Shown here one piece after another: positions 8,379 through 15,416 of a DNA stretch of 15,416 nucleotides; positions within the stretch are counted from its first letter, which is position 1; every line of letters begins with the position of its first letter. The notes under the pieces were generated by a model that saw nothing but the letters and a program-made list of their open reading frames with translations, searched no databases and was not told the DNA's origin. The stretch is from UBA1146 sp963854815 (GTDB lineage Bacteria; Planctomycetota; UBA8108; UBA1146), in NCBI GenBank assembly GCA_963854815.1, contig CAWLAN010000061.1:1-15416 (forward strand), in the 5' to 3' direction. Made by a program: the position numbers and the translations under genes.

Positions 8379-9463
8379 CCGATGACTCCTTGCCATTCTC
8401 CAGTGCTTTTTAACAAATCATCGAGGCTAGAGAGCAACCTGGTGATGAGATTTCCGCGTCGATTTCGTCGGGAGTATATCAGCGAGAGGCGCGCCAGGGT
8501 CGATGCGGTCCATCCGATCAGTGGCTCGCTTTCGATGCCACGTTCCATCGCATCCTGCGACAGAATATTACCGATCGATTGCCAGGGAACGGGATGCCCC
8601 TGTTCAGCTCTGAGCCGACAATGAGCGATGATGTTTCCTGGATCGAGGGCAGCGCTTCCTCGTGCAAGCAGATCCAGGTCGATGAGGCTGCCACCTTCCT
8701 TGGCGGTGATGATCTGTTTGTCGTGAAGATCCCGGTGGGTCAGGATAAAATCCTGGTCACCGATGGCTGCCAGATGCTCGATCACCTTCTCGACCATCTC
8801 AGTCGCCTGTGGGTGCGGTTCCTTAAGGGTACGATGAAACACCTCGAGCCTCGAATTCAGAATCCGGACCTCTTCCTCGACGGTGTGAACCGGGAGTCCA
8901 TCAGAGATCTCACAAGAGGCGAGCCATCGCAGCACTTCTCGCATCGATTCCAGGTGCTGATCGAGCCAGATGCCCGATGTCCACTGCTGATTCAAACTCT
9001 GTCCCGGACGATCCTCGATGATGAGGATTTTTTCTTCCGGATTCCAATCCAGAACTTCGGGCGTATTCCATAACCCATCTTGAGAGCCTGCAGAGAGATG
9101 CCGCCACCTCTCGACGGTGAAGCGATCCTTGCGAAAGATCTTGGCGTAGGAATGGATGTGATTTCGTGACAGTCGGAAGATACTTCGGCTGCCCACGCGC
9201 CACGCAACCAGTTGCATTGAATAACCCTCACCGATCCACCGCGAACAGGCGGTAGCCATGTTGGGCAGCCGTTTGTCCTTCATCGGTTCGAGCGTACTGA
9301 GGCTTCCATCGGCTTCGAGTTGGTGCCAGTTCACGGCCGGATCTCCTGGATTTCCCGCCAGGCAGATCCAGCCGCCGGTCCGAGATTCTTCGACTCGTAA
9401 CCAGGGACCGGTTTCACGAAGCGCCATCGCCAGTGGATCGATGAGTTTGTCGGTCCAGTTCAT
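8375..9463 (-). CDS. APH-superfamily kinase, second of a tandem pair
   Basis: The 362-residue product has the C-lobe signature of the aminoglycoside/choline kinase superfamily: the catalytic loop HRDLHDKQ (243-250, base Asp245) and the metal-binding IDLDLL (261-266, in place of the usual DFD-type motif). Lys108 in SYAKIF is a candidate ATP-binding lysine, and IIEDRPGQSL (148-157) fits the hinge. Family members phosphorylate small hydroxylated molecules such as sugars, choline or antibiotics. The glycan-export context favours a sugar or lipid intermediate over drug resistance. Gln250 replaces the Asn usual in HxDxxxxN. ATG 9463 overlaps the upstream stop as ATGA and has GAAGGGG seven bases upstream, which rules out an in-frame start at 9526. 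The gene ends in an ATGA overlap with the barrel gene. It is not closely similar by eye to the neighbouring kinase, so it is not a recent duplicate. Confidence 0.78.
   Translation of the reverse strand: MNWTDKLIDPLAMALRETGPWLRVEESRTGGWICLAGNPGDPAVNWHQLEADGSLSTLEPMKDKRLPNMATACSRWIGEGYSMQLVAWRVGSRSIFRLSRNHIHSYAKIFRKDRFTVERWRHLSAGSQDGLWNTPEVLDWNPEEKILIIEDRPGQSLNQQWTSGIWLDQHLESMREVLRWLASCEISDGLPVHTVEEEVRILNSRLEVFHRTLKEPHPQATEMVEKVIEHLAAIGDQDFILTHRDLHDKQIITAKEGGSLIDLDLLARGSAALDPGNIIAHCRLRAEQGHPVPWQSIGNILSQDAMERGIESEPLIGWTASTLARLSLIYSRRNRRGNLITRLLSSLDDLLKSTGEWQGVIG
8386..8391 (-). promoter_or_regulatory. Ribosome binding site of the AlgE-like gene
   Basis: AAGGAG stands seven bases before ATG 8378. 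It lies inside the reading frame opened by the alternative ATG at 8396, which argues for the shorter start and a clean signal peptide. Confidence 0.65.
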
Positions 9464-10782
9464 CGGTGATCCCCTTCGAGATAGCGCTGACACGTCTCCA
9501 CCGAGGCGAGCAGTTTCGATCGCCAATCTGGATCCAGTTCTCTCAGGGGTTCGCTAGCTCTTCTGAGCGATGCCATGGCCCTGCCGATCATGACATGGCC
9601 CCTGTCCGCAGGACTTCCGCTCATGGAGTTATATCCATGCTCGAAGGCGGCCTGTGCTTCTGGGGTCACACCTCTGGAGTGCAGATCTTCCAGGAAGGAA
9701 CCGACATCGAGGCAACTGTATCCTCTTCCCGCGCGATCGAAATCGACCAGCAGAGGCCGGTCTCCTTCGATCAGAATTTGATCCAGGTGCAAATCTCCAT
9801 GGAGTAACGATGACGGCTGCAGGGACAGATCCGGGATGGCCGAGATCAGGGCATCACACGCCTCGCCGATCTCGGTTTCGTGTTGAGGAACGAGACGTGA
9901 GAGATCTGATCGAATGGTGTTGACCTCGTCGATCATCAACTGAGGCGGGGAGAGAGGTCTCAGTTCGAGAGGCAGAGCGTGGAACTCAGCGATGGCTGAT
10001 CCGATCCCTTTCAGGATTCGGGGAAGATCTTCACTCGAGAGATCGATGCGCGAACCGCTACTCCACTGATGAGCATAAAGAGAACCATTGGATGCAGCCC
10101 CGAGGAATCGTGGTGTCCTGAACAACTTGCACTGGTCCGTGGCCTCCGAGATTTCGCGGGCCTGGCGGATCGATCGTCCGGCGCTCTGCTTCTTTTCGAC
10201 CTTCAGGTGCAGGCGAACCCTTTCCTTGAGGTCTTGCTCGATATGGCGGAACTTCAACTTCGCCTTCAGGACAGCACGCCTTCCCGGTTTGTATGCCAGT
10301 AAGCGGAATTTTGTCAGACTTCTCTGGAGACGCCATCGGCCTACCGATTGATCGGGTAAGAACCCGAGTGCAAGTCTGCGGAATCGATCCGGTTCATAAA
10401 TTCTTCGAAGTTCTGGGATCTCTGGATCGTTGGGGAAGGGAAGTCCAACTACACCGGAAGACTCGTCGTAAAACGACATCAATCCATCCGCCGATGGAAG
10501 AGGTCTACGCGTTTTTTCCTTCTCGAATGCAGTCCTGGCACGTTCTTTATCGTCGTAGATGCGTAAGAGAATTCCCTGAGGCGGTTCATCTGCGCCCTGT
10601 CGCTCTTCTCCGAGCAGGAAGATCCTGCAGGCGCCGGGCTTCAGGCGCAGGTAGCGGATGTGGCTGGCGGGATCGTCGAGGGGGAACACCCTTCCTTCGT
10701 CGAGCAGCCGTGGCCACAGTTCTCCCGCGAGAAGTTGTTCCAGTCCACCTGGGGTATCGGGAGGCAGGGAGATGGGATTCAT
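9460..10782 (-). CDS. APH-superfamily kinase, first of a tandem pair
   Basis: The 440-residue product ends in a clear aminoglycoside phosphotransferase-type lobe. The catalytic loop is HGDLHLDQ (328-335, Asp330) and the metal-binding motif is LVDFDRAG (345-352, Asp347). The HGDLH-x-x-Q form is also seen in maltokinases, so a sugar 1-kinase is one possible role. The N-terminal 150 residues before YKPGRRAVLKAKLKF (164-178) are long for the family and may form an additional subdomain; Lys residues at 171-178 or in LHLKVEK are candidate ATP contacts. ATG 10782 overlaps the ABC transporter stop as ATGA and has AAGGA five bases upstream. The gene ends in another ATGA overlap with the second kinase. 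The family is secure from the motifs, but the substrate is not known. Drug resistance is unlikely in this setting. Confidence 0.8.
   Translation of the reverse strand: MNPISLPPDTPGGLEQLLAGELWPRLLDEGRVFPLDDPASHIRYLRLKPGACRIFLLGEERQGADEPPQGILLRIYDDKERARTAFEKEKTRRPLPSADGLMSFYDESSGVVGLPFPNDPEIPELRRIYEPDRFRRLALGFLPDQSVGRWRLQRSLTKFRLLAYKPGRRAVLKAKLKFRHIEQDLKERVRLHLKVEKKQSAGRSIRQAREISEATDQCKLFRTPRFLGAASNGSLYAHQWSSGSRIDLSSEDLPRILKGIGSAIAEFHALPLELRPLSPPQLMIDEVNTIRSDLSRLVPQHETEIGEACDALISAIPDLSLQPSSLLHGDLHLDQILIEGDRPLLVDFDRAGRGYSCLDVGSFLEDLHSRGVTPEAQAAFEHGYNSMSGSPADRGHVMIGRAMASLRRASEPLRELDPDWRSKLLASVETCQRYLEGDHR
9471..9477 (-). promoter_or_regulatory. Ribosome binding site of the downstream kinase
   Basis: GAAGGGG lies seven bases before ATG 9463 and supports that start over the in-frame codon at 9526. 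Confidence 0.55.
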
Positions 10783-12578
10783 CGTGATCCTTCTCCCTGG
10801 TCGTCGTGGCTGGTCGTGACGATCTGCCCCGCCTGCATGGTGATTTTGCGATCAAACGAGCTGGCGAGTTCCTCATCGTGTGTGACCACGATGAGAGTTT
10901 TCCCCTTCATGAAACGTGGCAGCAACTGGCTGATTTCTGTTCGGCTTGCCGCATCGATACCCGAAGTCGGTTCATCGAGGATGACGATGGGGGCATCCCT
11001 CAACAGGGCCGAGGCGAGCGAGAACTTGCGTCGCTCTCCACCGGAGAGGTCTTCGGCTCCTTCGGCGAGATCGCGGTCAAGTCCATCTGGATGGTCGAGC
11101 AAAAACTGACAACCCGCTGCTTCGAGTGCCGCCAACATCTGACCATCGTTGGCGTCGGGACGGTGGAACAGGAGGTTGTCTCGCACTGTCCCGTACAGAA
11201 CGAGGCTCTCCTGAAGCACCACCGAGATCTGGTCGCGCAGGCTCCGGATGGTCCATTCCTTCACAGGCTCTCCATCGATGAGGATCTCTCCTCGATCCGG
11301 TTCGTAGAGCCGCAGCAACAGGGCAAATAGGGTGCTTTTCCCGGCCCCGTTGGGACCGGTGATCACCAGATGCTGACCGGCCGGGATGTCGAGGTTGATG
11401 CCTCTCAATGCCTCAGGGATGCGAGTATCTGTCTGTTCGTCGGAGGCCAGTTGGTAATGGAAATGAACATCTCTGAACTCGATCCTACCTTCCAGCGTGG
11501 GAGCCTCGTGTGCTCCGGGGAGGTCTTTCTCTTCGGGCTCGATTTCCAGGACCTCCGCGATGCGTTCGGCGCAGGCGGCTCCCTTTCCCACCTTGGCAGC
11601 GAGCCGGGAGGCTCGACGAAGCGGTTTCTGCAGCGAACGGACATAGGAAACGAAGACGAGCAGGTCTCCCGGGGTCATACCCGAGGTTCCCAGGACTCTC
11701 CAGGCACCGGCGAGCAGTACCACGGAGAGACCTCCTGCGAAGACGAGTTCAATCCATCTCGAGAGAGAAGCCTGGAGTCGTGTCGAACGAACACCCTGTC
11801 TGAGAGATGAGCGGTTCTTGCGAGCGAACCGTCGGACCATCTCATTCTCCCGTCCGAGTGACTTGATGAGTTGGAGCGAGGCGAGGCTTTCTCCGGTGGT
11901 AAAGGCGATTTCTCCCTCGAACGCACGCTGTTTCTTCGCTACCCGAGTGATGCGACGGCTGAAAAACCTCGATAGCATCGAAACGATCACGAGCACGACC
12001 AGCGAGACCACCGTCAGGGCAGGGTCGATCCATGCCATCAGGCTGAGAGTCGCCAGAGCCTGGATGACACGTCCGGAGAAGTCGACCATCTCGGTGGAAA
12101 GAACATCCCGCAGCATCGGAACATCTCCGGTGATCCGGAGCAGCAAGTCTCCCAGTTTCTGATCCCTGTGGAAGCGGAGGGAAAGATGGAGCAGGTGCGA
12201 ATAGACTCGCTTCCTCAACTTCATCATCATCCGCTGGCCTGCTATGGCACTCAACACTGTGCGGAAATAGCCGAAAATTCCCTGTCCCATCGCGATGAGG
12301 AGGACCGCGGTGCTGACGATTCCAAGAAATGCGAGTGGATTCACGGATGGCCAACCGGGCTCGACGAATAGCAGCGAGGTTCCTTGGCGGGGAAACAACA
12401 ACCCGTCGAAGATGTATTTCACTGGCCACGGAACCATCAGCGCGAATCCGACCTCGACCGCCAGGGCGCTGGAGGAGAGTGCCAGCAGTGAGGACTGGGC
12501 ACGAATCAGATCTCCGTGCTGACCCGTGATGGTCTTCCAGTCCTGAAATCCTCGTCGAACAGTGCTGCCGACCTTCAT
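10779..12578 (-). CDS. ABC half-transporter, type I exporter (permease fused to ATPase)
   Basis: The 599-residue product is a full half-transporter of the MsbA/MDR type, expected to act as an inner-membrane homodimer. About six membrane segments occupy 28-320. The nucleotide-binding domain has A-loop Tyr375, Walker A GPNGAGKST (408-416), Q-loop Gln456, signature LSGGE (511-515), Walker B IVILDEP (531-537, catalytic Glu536), D-loop SGID and H-loop His567. All catalytic residues are present. Between the A-loop and the next strand there is a charged insertion of a few residues (about 376-388), slightly longer than usual. ATG 12578 follows AGGAGG by four bases and overlaps the glycosyltransferase stop as ATGA. 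Its place between glycosyltransferases and an outer-membrane barrel suggests it flips or exports a lipid-linked saccharide or glycolipid. A peptide or drug exporter cannot be excluded by sequence alone. Confidence 0.93.
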   Translation of the reverse strand: MKVGSTVRRGFQDWKTITGQHGDLIRAQSSLLALSSSALAVEVGFALMVPWPVKYIFDGLLFPRQGTSLLFVEPGWPSVNPLAFLGIVSTAVLLIAMGQGIFGYFRTVLSAIAGQRMMMKLRKRVYSHLLHLSLRFHRDQKLGDLLLRITGDVPMLRDVLSTEMVDFSGRVIQALATLSLMAWIDPALTVVSLVVLVIVSMLSRFFSRRITRVAKKQRAFEGEIAFTTGESLASLQLIKSLGRENEMVRRFARKNRSSLRQGVRSTRLQASLSRWIELVFAGGLSVVLLAGAWRVLGTSGMTPGDLLVFVSYVRSLQKPLRRASRLAAKVGKGAACAERIAEVLEIEPEEKDLPGAHEAPTLEGRIEFRDVHFHYQLASDEQTDTRIPEALRGINLDIPAGQHLVITGPNGAGKSTLFALLLRLYEPDRGEILIDGEPVKEWTIRSLRDQISVVLQESLVLYGTVRDNLLFHRPDANDGQMLAALEAAGCQFLLDHPDGLDRDLAEGAEDLSGGERRKFSLASALLRDAPIVILDEPTSGIDAASRTEISQLLPRFMKGKTLIVVTHDEELASSFDRKITMQAGQIVTTSHDDQGEGSR

Positions 12579-13726
12579 CTCACCTCCTCGATGAGTTCGA
12601 GGACCTGTGAGGCGCGGATCTTCCAGGTTGCGTTGGCAAGAACCCAGCGGCGGGCGTTCTCTCCGATTCGTCTGGAGGCGTCCGGATCATCGAGGTACTT
12701 CTTCAGACCAAGCGCCATCGACTCGAGGTCTCCGATGGGCACCAGATCTCCGTGCCCGGGGAGGATCAGGTCTTTGACCTGTCCAACCTCAGAGCCGACG
12801 ACAGGAAGGCCACAGCAGAAATATTCGAAGATTTTGATGGGGGAGAACCAGAACTCATCGAGTTGCGGGTAAGGAGCGACCGCGACCGAGCAACTGGAAA
12901 GCCAGTTATTGACCTCGTCATGAGGGATGTTACCCGGGCAGTGAATGCGGTCGCCGAGTCCGTTGTGAGAAGCGACTTCCTGGAATCGAGATTTTTCCGG
13001 TCCATCACCGATGCAAAGTAGATGAGCTGGCGACTGGAACCGATCGACAAGGATCTTGAATGCACCGAGCAGATCCTTGGTTCCATGCCAGGGGCGGAAG
13101 GTACTGGTGAAACCGATGAGAGGAACGTCTTCTGCCGGAAGTCCTTCGGGACGAACAAAATTATCCGGGTCGAACAGTTCCTCGTCGACTCCATTGGGGA
13201 TCACCTTGACCCCCTTGTCGTGTCCTCGCTCGGAGATGACCCATTGCGCAATCTCGTCGGAGACGCAGACGACTCCATCGGAATCACGCAGCAGCAACCG
13301 TGCGAGTCCATGGGCAAGTGGTTCGTTGGCCAGATGTCTAAAACTAAGGCTCTCGCGTGGCAGCGGGCTGTTGACCTCCAGGATGAAGGGTACTTGCAGT
13401 TTTCGAGCCAGGTACAGGCCGCCAGGATGCCAGAGACTGTATCGTTCGTAGATGAAGTCCGGTACTTCACCCTGGTGTTCCAGCCTCGCCAGAAAGAGCC
13501 GATTCTCGCGGTCCTCGACCGATTTGTGTTTTCTTCGGGAAGGCAAATCGATGGGAATCAGTGGAAAACCGTGAATCTCCTTCGCCTCGGGCCGGACGGT
13601 GTGGATCTGACCGGTGAGATCGAGTCTCTGGAATGCCCGGCAAAGCGAGACAACATGAACCGAGGCCCCTTTCAGTCCTGGAAGGGGAACACCGGGATCT
13701 GCACAGACATAAGAGAAGCGCTTCAT
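12575..13726 (-). CDS. Glycosyltransferase family 4
   Basis: The 383-residue product is a GT-B fold retaining glycosyltransferase. The N-terminal loop GLKGASVHVVSLCRAF (17-32) is the acceptor-side glycine motif, ending in a conserved His. IPNGVDEELF (176-185) marks the domain linker and GFTSTFRPWHGTKDLLGAF (205-223) the start of the nucleotide-sugar domain. SPIKIFEYFCCGLPVV (295-310) carries the conserved Glu301 of the family. The usual E-x7-E pair is incomplete, because Trp293 takes the first Glu position, as in the SPxKxFEY subgroup of GT4. No signal peptide or membrane segment is seen, so it should act at the cytoplasmic face. ATG 13726 lies nine bases after the upstream stop and has no clear Shine-Dalgarno sequence. 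The gene ends in an ATGA overlap with the ABC transporter. The sugar transferred cannot be told. Confidence 0.9.
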   Translation of the reverse strand: MKRFSYVCADPGVPLPGLKGASVHVVSLCRAFQRLDLTGQIHTVRPEAKEIHGFPLIPIDLPSRRKHKSVEDRENRLFLARLEHQGEVPDFIYERYSLWHPGGLYLARKLQVPFILEVNSPLPRESLSFRHLANEPLAHGLARLLLRDSDGVVCVSDEIAQWVISERGHDKGVKVIPNGVDEELFDPDNFVRPEGLPAEDVPLIGFTSTFRPWHGTKDLLGAFKILVDRFQSPAHLLCIGDGPEKSRFQEVASHNGLGDRIHCPGNIPHDEVNNWLSSCSVAVAPYPQLDEFWFSPIKIFEYFCCGLPVVGSEVGQVKDLILPGHGDLVPIGDLESMALGLKKYLDDPDASRRIGENARRWVLANATWKIRASQVLELIEEVR

Positions 13727-13735
13727 CGGTTGGTT

Positions 13736-14995
13736 CTATCGCCCCGAAAGGGCACTTTTCAGGAAATGTCCACGTAAAGTTGACACGTTGGTGGAGAGGT
13801 TGAAAAGTTTTTCCGCTCGAGAGCGAGCGGTTCCCCGGGTGAAATTACCTTCATTGAGGTTGGTGGTCAGGGTGCGAATCGAATCGGCAAGAGCAGTGGG
13901 ATTTGCGGGTTCGACGAGAATCCCAGCATCTTCCCCGACGATCTCCGGACAACCAGTGAGGCTGGTGGTAACGATGGGAAGGTCGAGGGCCAGGGCTTCC
14001 AGCAAGACGGTAGGTAGAGCATCCATGTTGCCGTCGGTGTCAGGAACACAACCGAGAACCATCATCGAAGAATCGGCACATCTGCGGCGCACCTCTTCGA
14101 TGGGCAAAGCTCCCGTGAAGTCGACCTCATTATCGAGGTCTAACCGGGTACAAAGTTGCTGCAGCCGGTTCCTCTCGTCACCATCTCCGATGATTGTGGT
14201 GTGGAAGTTCACGTTGTCGGACTTCAACATCGCCAGTGCATTGAGCAGATGGTCGAATCCCTTCTTTGGGACCAACCTGCCGACGCTGATGATCTGCAGC
14301 GGATCGGTTGTGCGCGGCGTCTGCGCTGGTTGGAAGAAGTTCAGATCGATCCCGTTATAGAGTCTGATCACCTTCTCAGCGTCGACACCGGGCGTGTTTT
14401 CGAGGATGAAATTGCGATTGAAATCGCTCACGGTGATGGCGAATGAAGCACCCTCGACGAGATCTCGAAATAGTTCCCGATCGACCGTATCCCTGAAGAT
14501 GTCTTTTGCGTGGCAAGTGAATGAATACGGGATGTCATAGAGGAGTTTCACCAGCGCGGCCATCCGTGTCGATATTGTCGCGAAGTGAGCATGAATGTGC
14601 TGTACCCCGGACAACTTCGCCTCGGCGCCGATGATCAGAGCTCGCAATAACATGTCGAGATCCCTGGGGATCCGGTACTTACGAAGAAACTCAGCAGCGG
14701 GCTCCCAACGATCCATCGGCGGCACCACTCCCGGTTCGAATTCTCCCAGTTTCATCCAGAATGATTCCGGTTTTTCTCGCTGGATGTAACGGATGGTGAG
14801 TTTCAGTTCACTGACGCTGCCGTGAAATCTTCCATCTCCAGGAGGCAATAAACTGAAAACCTCTACCTCTACACCTTGCCTCTCGAGTTCGAGAATTTCA
14901 TTGAGGATGAAAGTTTCGGACAGACGGGGGAACATCTTCAGGAGGTAGGCAACATGTAGGGATGGTTCAGGCTCTGATGAGATCGGATTTGCCAA
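13736..14995 (-). CDS. Glycosyltransferase family 4 with TTG start
   Basis: The 419-residue product opens with VAYLLKMFPRLSETFILNE (15-33), a common start of exopolysaccharide GT4 enzymes. IHAHFA (134-139) and FTCHAKDIF (159-167) follow in the acceptor domain. ISVGRLVPKKGFDHLL (236-251) supplies the Arg and Lys residues that bind the nucleotide diphosphate, and DALPTVLLEAL (325-335) gives the family motif with Asp325 in place of the first Glu and Glu333 as the second. The start is a TTG at 14995, preceded by AAAGGA eight bases upstream. The first in-frame ATG (14935) would delete the conserved start, so I prefer TTG. It overlaps the end of the upstream GT28-like gene by 29 bases. It probably adds one sugar to the same glycan as its two neighbours, in the cytoplasm. 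Confidence 0.9.
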   Translation of the reverse strand: MANPISSEPEPSLHVAYLLKMFPRLSETFILNEILELERQGVEVEVFSLLPPGDGRFHGSVSELKLTIRYIQREKPESFWMKLGEFEPGVVPPMDRWEPAAEFLRKYRIPRDLDMLLRALIIGAEAKLSGVQHIHAHFATISTRMAALVKLLYDIPYSFTCHAKDIFRDTVDRELFRDLVEGASFAITVSDFNRNFILENTPGVDAEKVIRLYNGIDLNFFQPAQTPRTTDPLQIISVGRLVPKKGFDHLLNALAMLKSDNVNFHTTIIGDGDERNRLQQLCTRLDLDNEVDFTGALPIEEVRRRCADSSMMVLGCVPDTDGNMDALPTVLLEALALDLPIVTTSLTGCPEIVGEDAGILVEPANPTALADSIRTLTTNLNEGNFTRGTARSRAEKLFNLSTNVSTLRGHFLKSALSGR

Positions 14996-15416
14996 CGGGA
15001 TGGTCCTTTCTCTTCACGAAATATTGCTCACGGAGTTTTTCGATCCGTGCCAGGAAATTTCCGACACCATCCATGCCCAGTCCGCACTCTTCGGGAGTCG
15101 GCAGGTTCGACCGTGCGAGCTCTTCATGGATGGCAAAGGCCAGTTTTTCATTATCGAGTTGAGAAGGATCGAGACATCTGATGAGGCCCAACTCGGCAAA
15201 CTTGCTCGACCGCAGCCATTGCTCTTTACGCGGGGATACCCTGGGAACGGCAATGATCGGTTTCTGGCAGGAAAGAGCCTCCATCAGGGCGTTGTAGCCG
15301 CCCATGGTGACGATCAGATCGGCAGTTCTCAGGTGCTCCTCGAGGTGGGTGGTGAATCGAAGGATCTGTGCGTTTTGGAGCGAGCCGAAACAGCCGGCGA
15401 GGGTGCGGGAATCTGT
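14967..15416 (-). CDS. GT28/MurG-like glycosyltransferase, C-terminal part (5' end outside window)
   Basis: Only the last 149 residues are visible. They match the UDP-sugar-binding C-terminal domain of GT28-type enzymes: ADLIVTMGGYNALMEAL (32-48 of the visible part), then IIAVPRVSPRKEQWLRS, which are the MGGYN and VPR-x-x-x-R-x-EQ motifs of MurG-like glycosyltransferases outside peptidoglycan synthesis. MurG itself is unlikely, because the text differs from the MurG pattern and the neighbours are not cell-wall genes. The C-terminal tail after about residue 90 shows no recognisable domain. It is the first visible gene of the tight cluster, and the cluster clearly continues upstream of the window. 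Confidence 0.82.
   Translation of the reverse strand, partial: TDSRTLAGCFGSLQNAQILRFTTHLEEHLRTADLIVTMGGYNALMEALSCQKPIIAVPRVSPRKEQWLRSSKFAELGLIRCLDPSQLDNEKLAFAIHEELARSNLPTPEECGLGMDGVGNFLARIEKLREQYFVKRKDHPVGKSDLIRA
15004..15009 (-). promoter_or_regulatory. Ribosome binding site for a TTG start
   Basis: AAAGGA stands eight bases before TTG 14995, inside the end of the preceding gene. It supports the unusual start codon and a 29-base gene overlap. Confidence 0.6.

Noticed and set aside
8375..10782. Aminoglycoside resistance genes
   Set aside because: The shared APH fold is superfamily-wide. The sequences are divergent, have Gln in the catalytic loop, and sit inside a glycan export operon with no mobile element nearby.
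13022..13777. A 251-codon plus-strand frame antisense to a glycosyltransferase
   Set aside because: The minus strand carries a clear GT4 protein here, and the plus-strand product matches nothing I recognise.
14967..15416. MurG of peptidoglycan synthesis
   Set aside because: The MGGYN and VPR-type motifs belong to other GT28-like enzymes, and no cell-wall genes are adjacent.
1..15416. tRNA or rRNA genes, CRISPR arrays, insertion sequences, attachment sites
   Set aside because: Coding sequence fills nearly the whole window, and no direct-repeat arrays, terminal inverted repeats or transposase-like proteins were seen.

Overview
All ten genes in this window lie on the minus strand, and so they read from high to low coordinates. 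They are packed almost without gaps. Five junctions are four-base ATGA overlaps, one overlap is 29 bases, two gaps are 1 and 9 bases, and the only real intergenic space is 150 bases (3644-3793). Both ends of the window cut through a gene. The GC content is moderate to high (roughly 55-60% by eye). The secreted proteins imply a cell with two membranes: an outer-membrane beta-barrel ending in Phe, and a lipoprotein with a lipobox. The phylum cannot be fixed from this sequence. A planctomycete, a myxobacterium or another little-cultured diderm would all fit.

In order of transcription, 15416-12575 holds three glycosyltransferases: the C-terminal part of a GT28/MurG-like enzyme and two GT-B fold family 4 enzymes. 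Next, 12578-10779 encodes a complete ABC half-transporter of the lipid or glycan exporter type. At 10782-8375 are two adjacent, divergent kinases of the aminoglycoside phosphotransferase/maltokinase superfamily. At 8378-6558 is an AlgE-like alginate-export-family outer-membrane barrel with DUF5666-like domains at its N terminus. At 6556-3794 is a large lipoprotein with a right-handed beta-helix. After the 150-base gap come a PfaD-type enoyl reductase (3643-1970) and, translationally coupled to it, a PfaA-type polyketide synthase (1973 to beyond base 1) of which the KS domain and the start of the AT domain are visible.

The reading I favour is an envelope glycoconjugate locus. The glycosyltransferases build a saccharide, perhaps on a lipid, and the kinases phosphorylate a sugar or lipid intermediate. 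The ABC exporter moves the product across the inner membrane, and the barrel and lipoprotein handle it at the outer membrane. The PUFA/secondary-lipid type synthase directly downstream could supply an unusual acyl chain. The family assignments are well supported by motifs. The pathway, and above all the link between the lipid synthase and the glycan-export genes, is inference from gene order. No RNA genes, mobile elements, CRISPR arrays or phage genes were seen.
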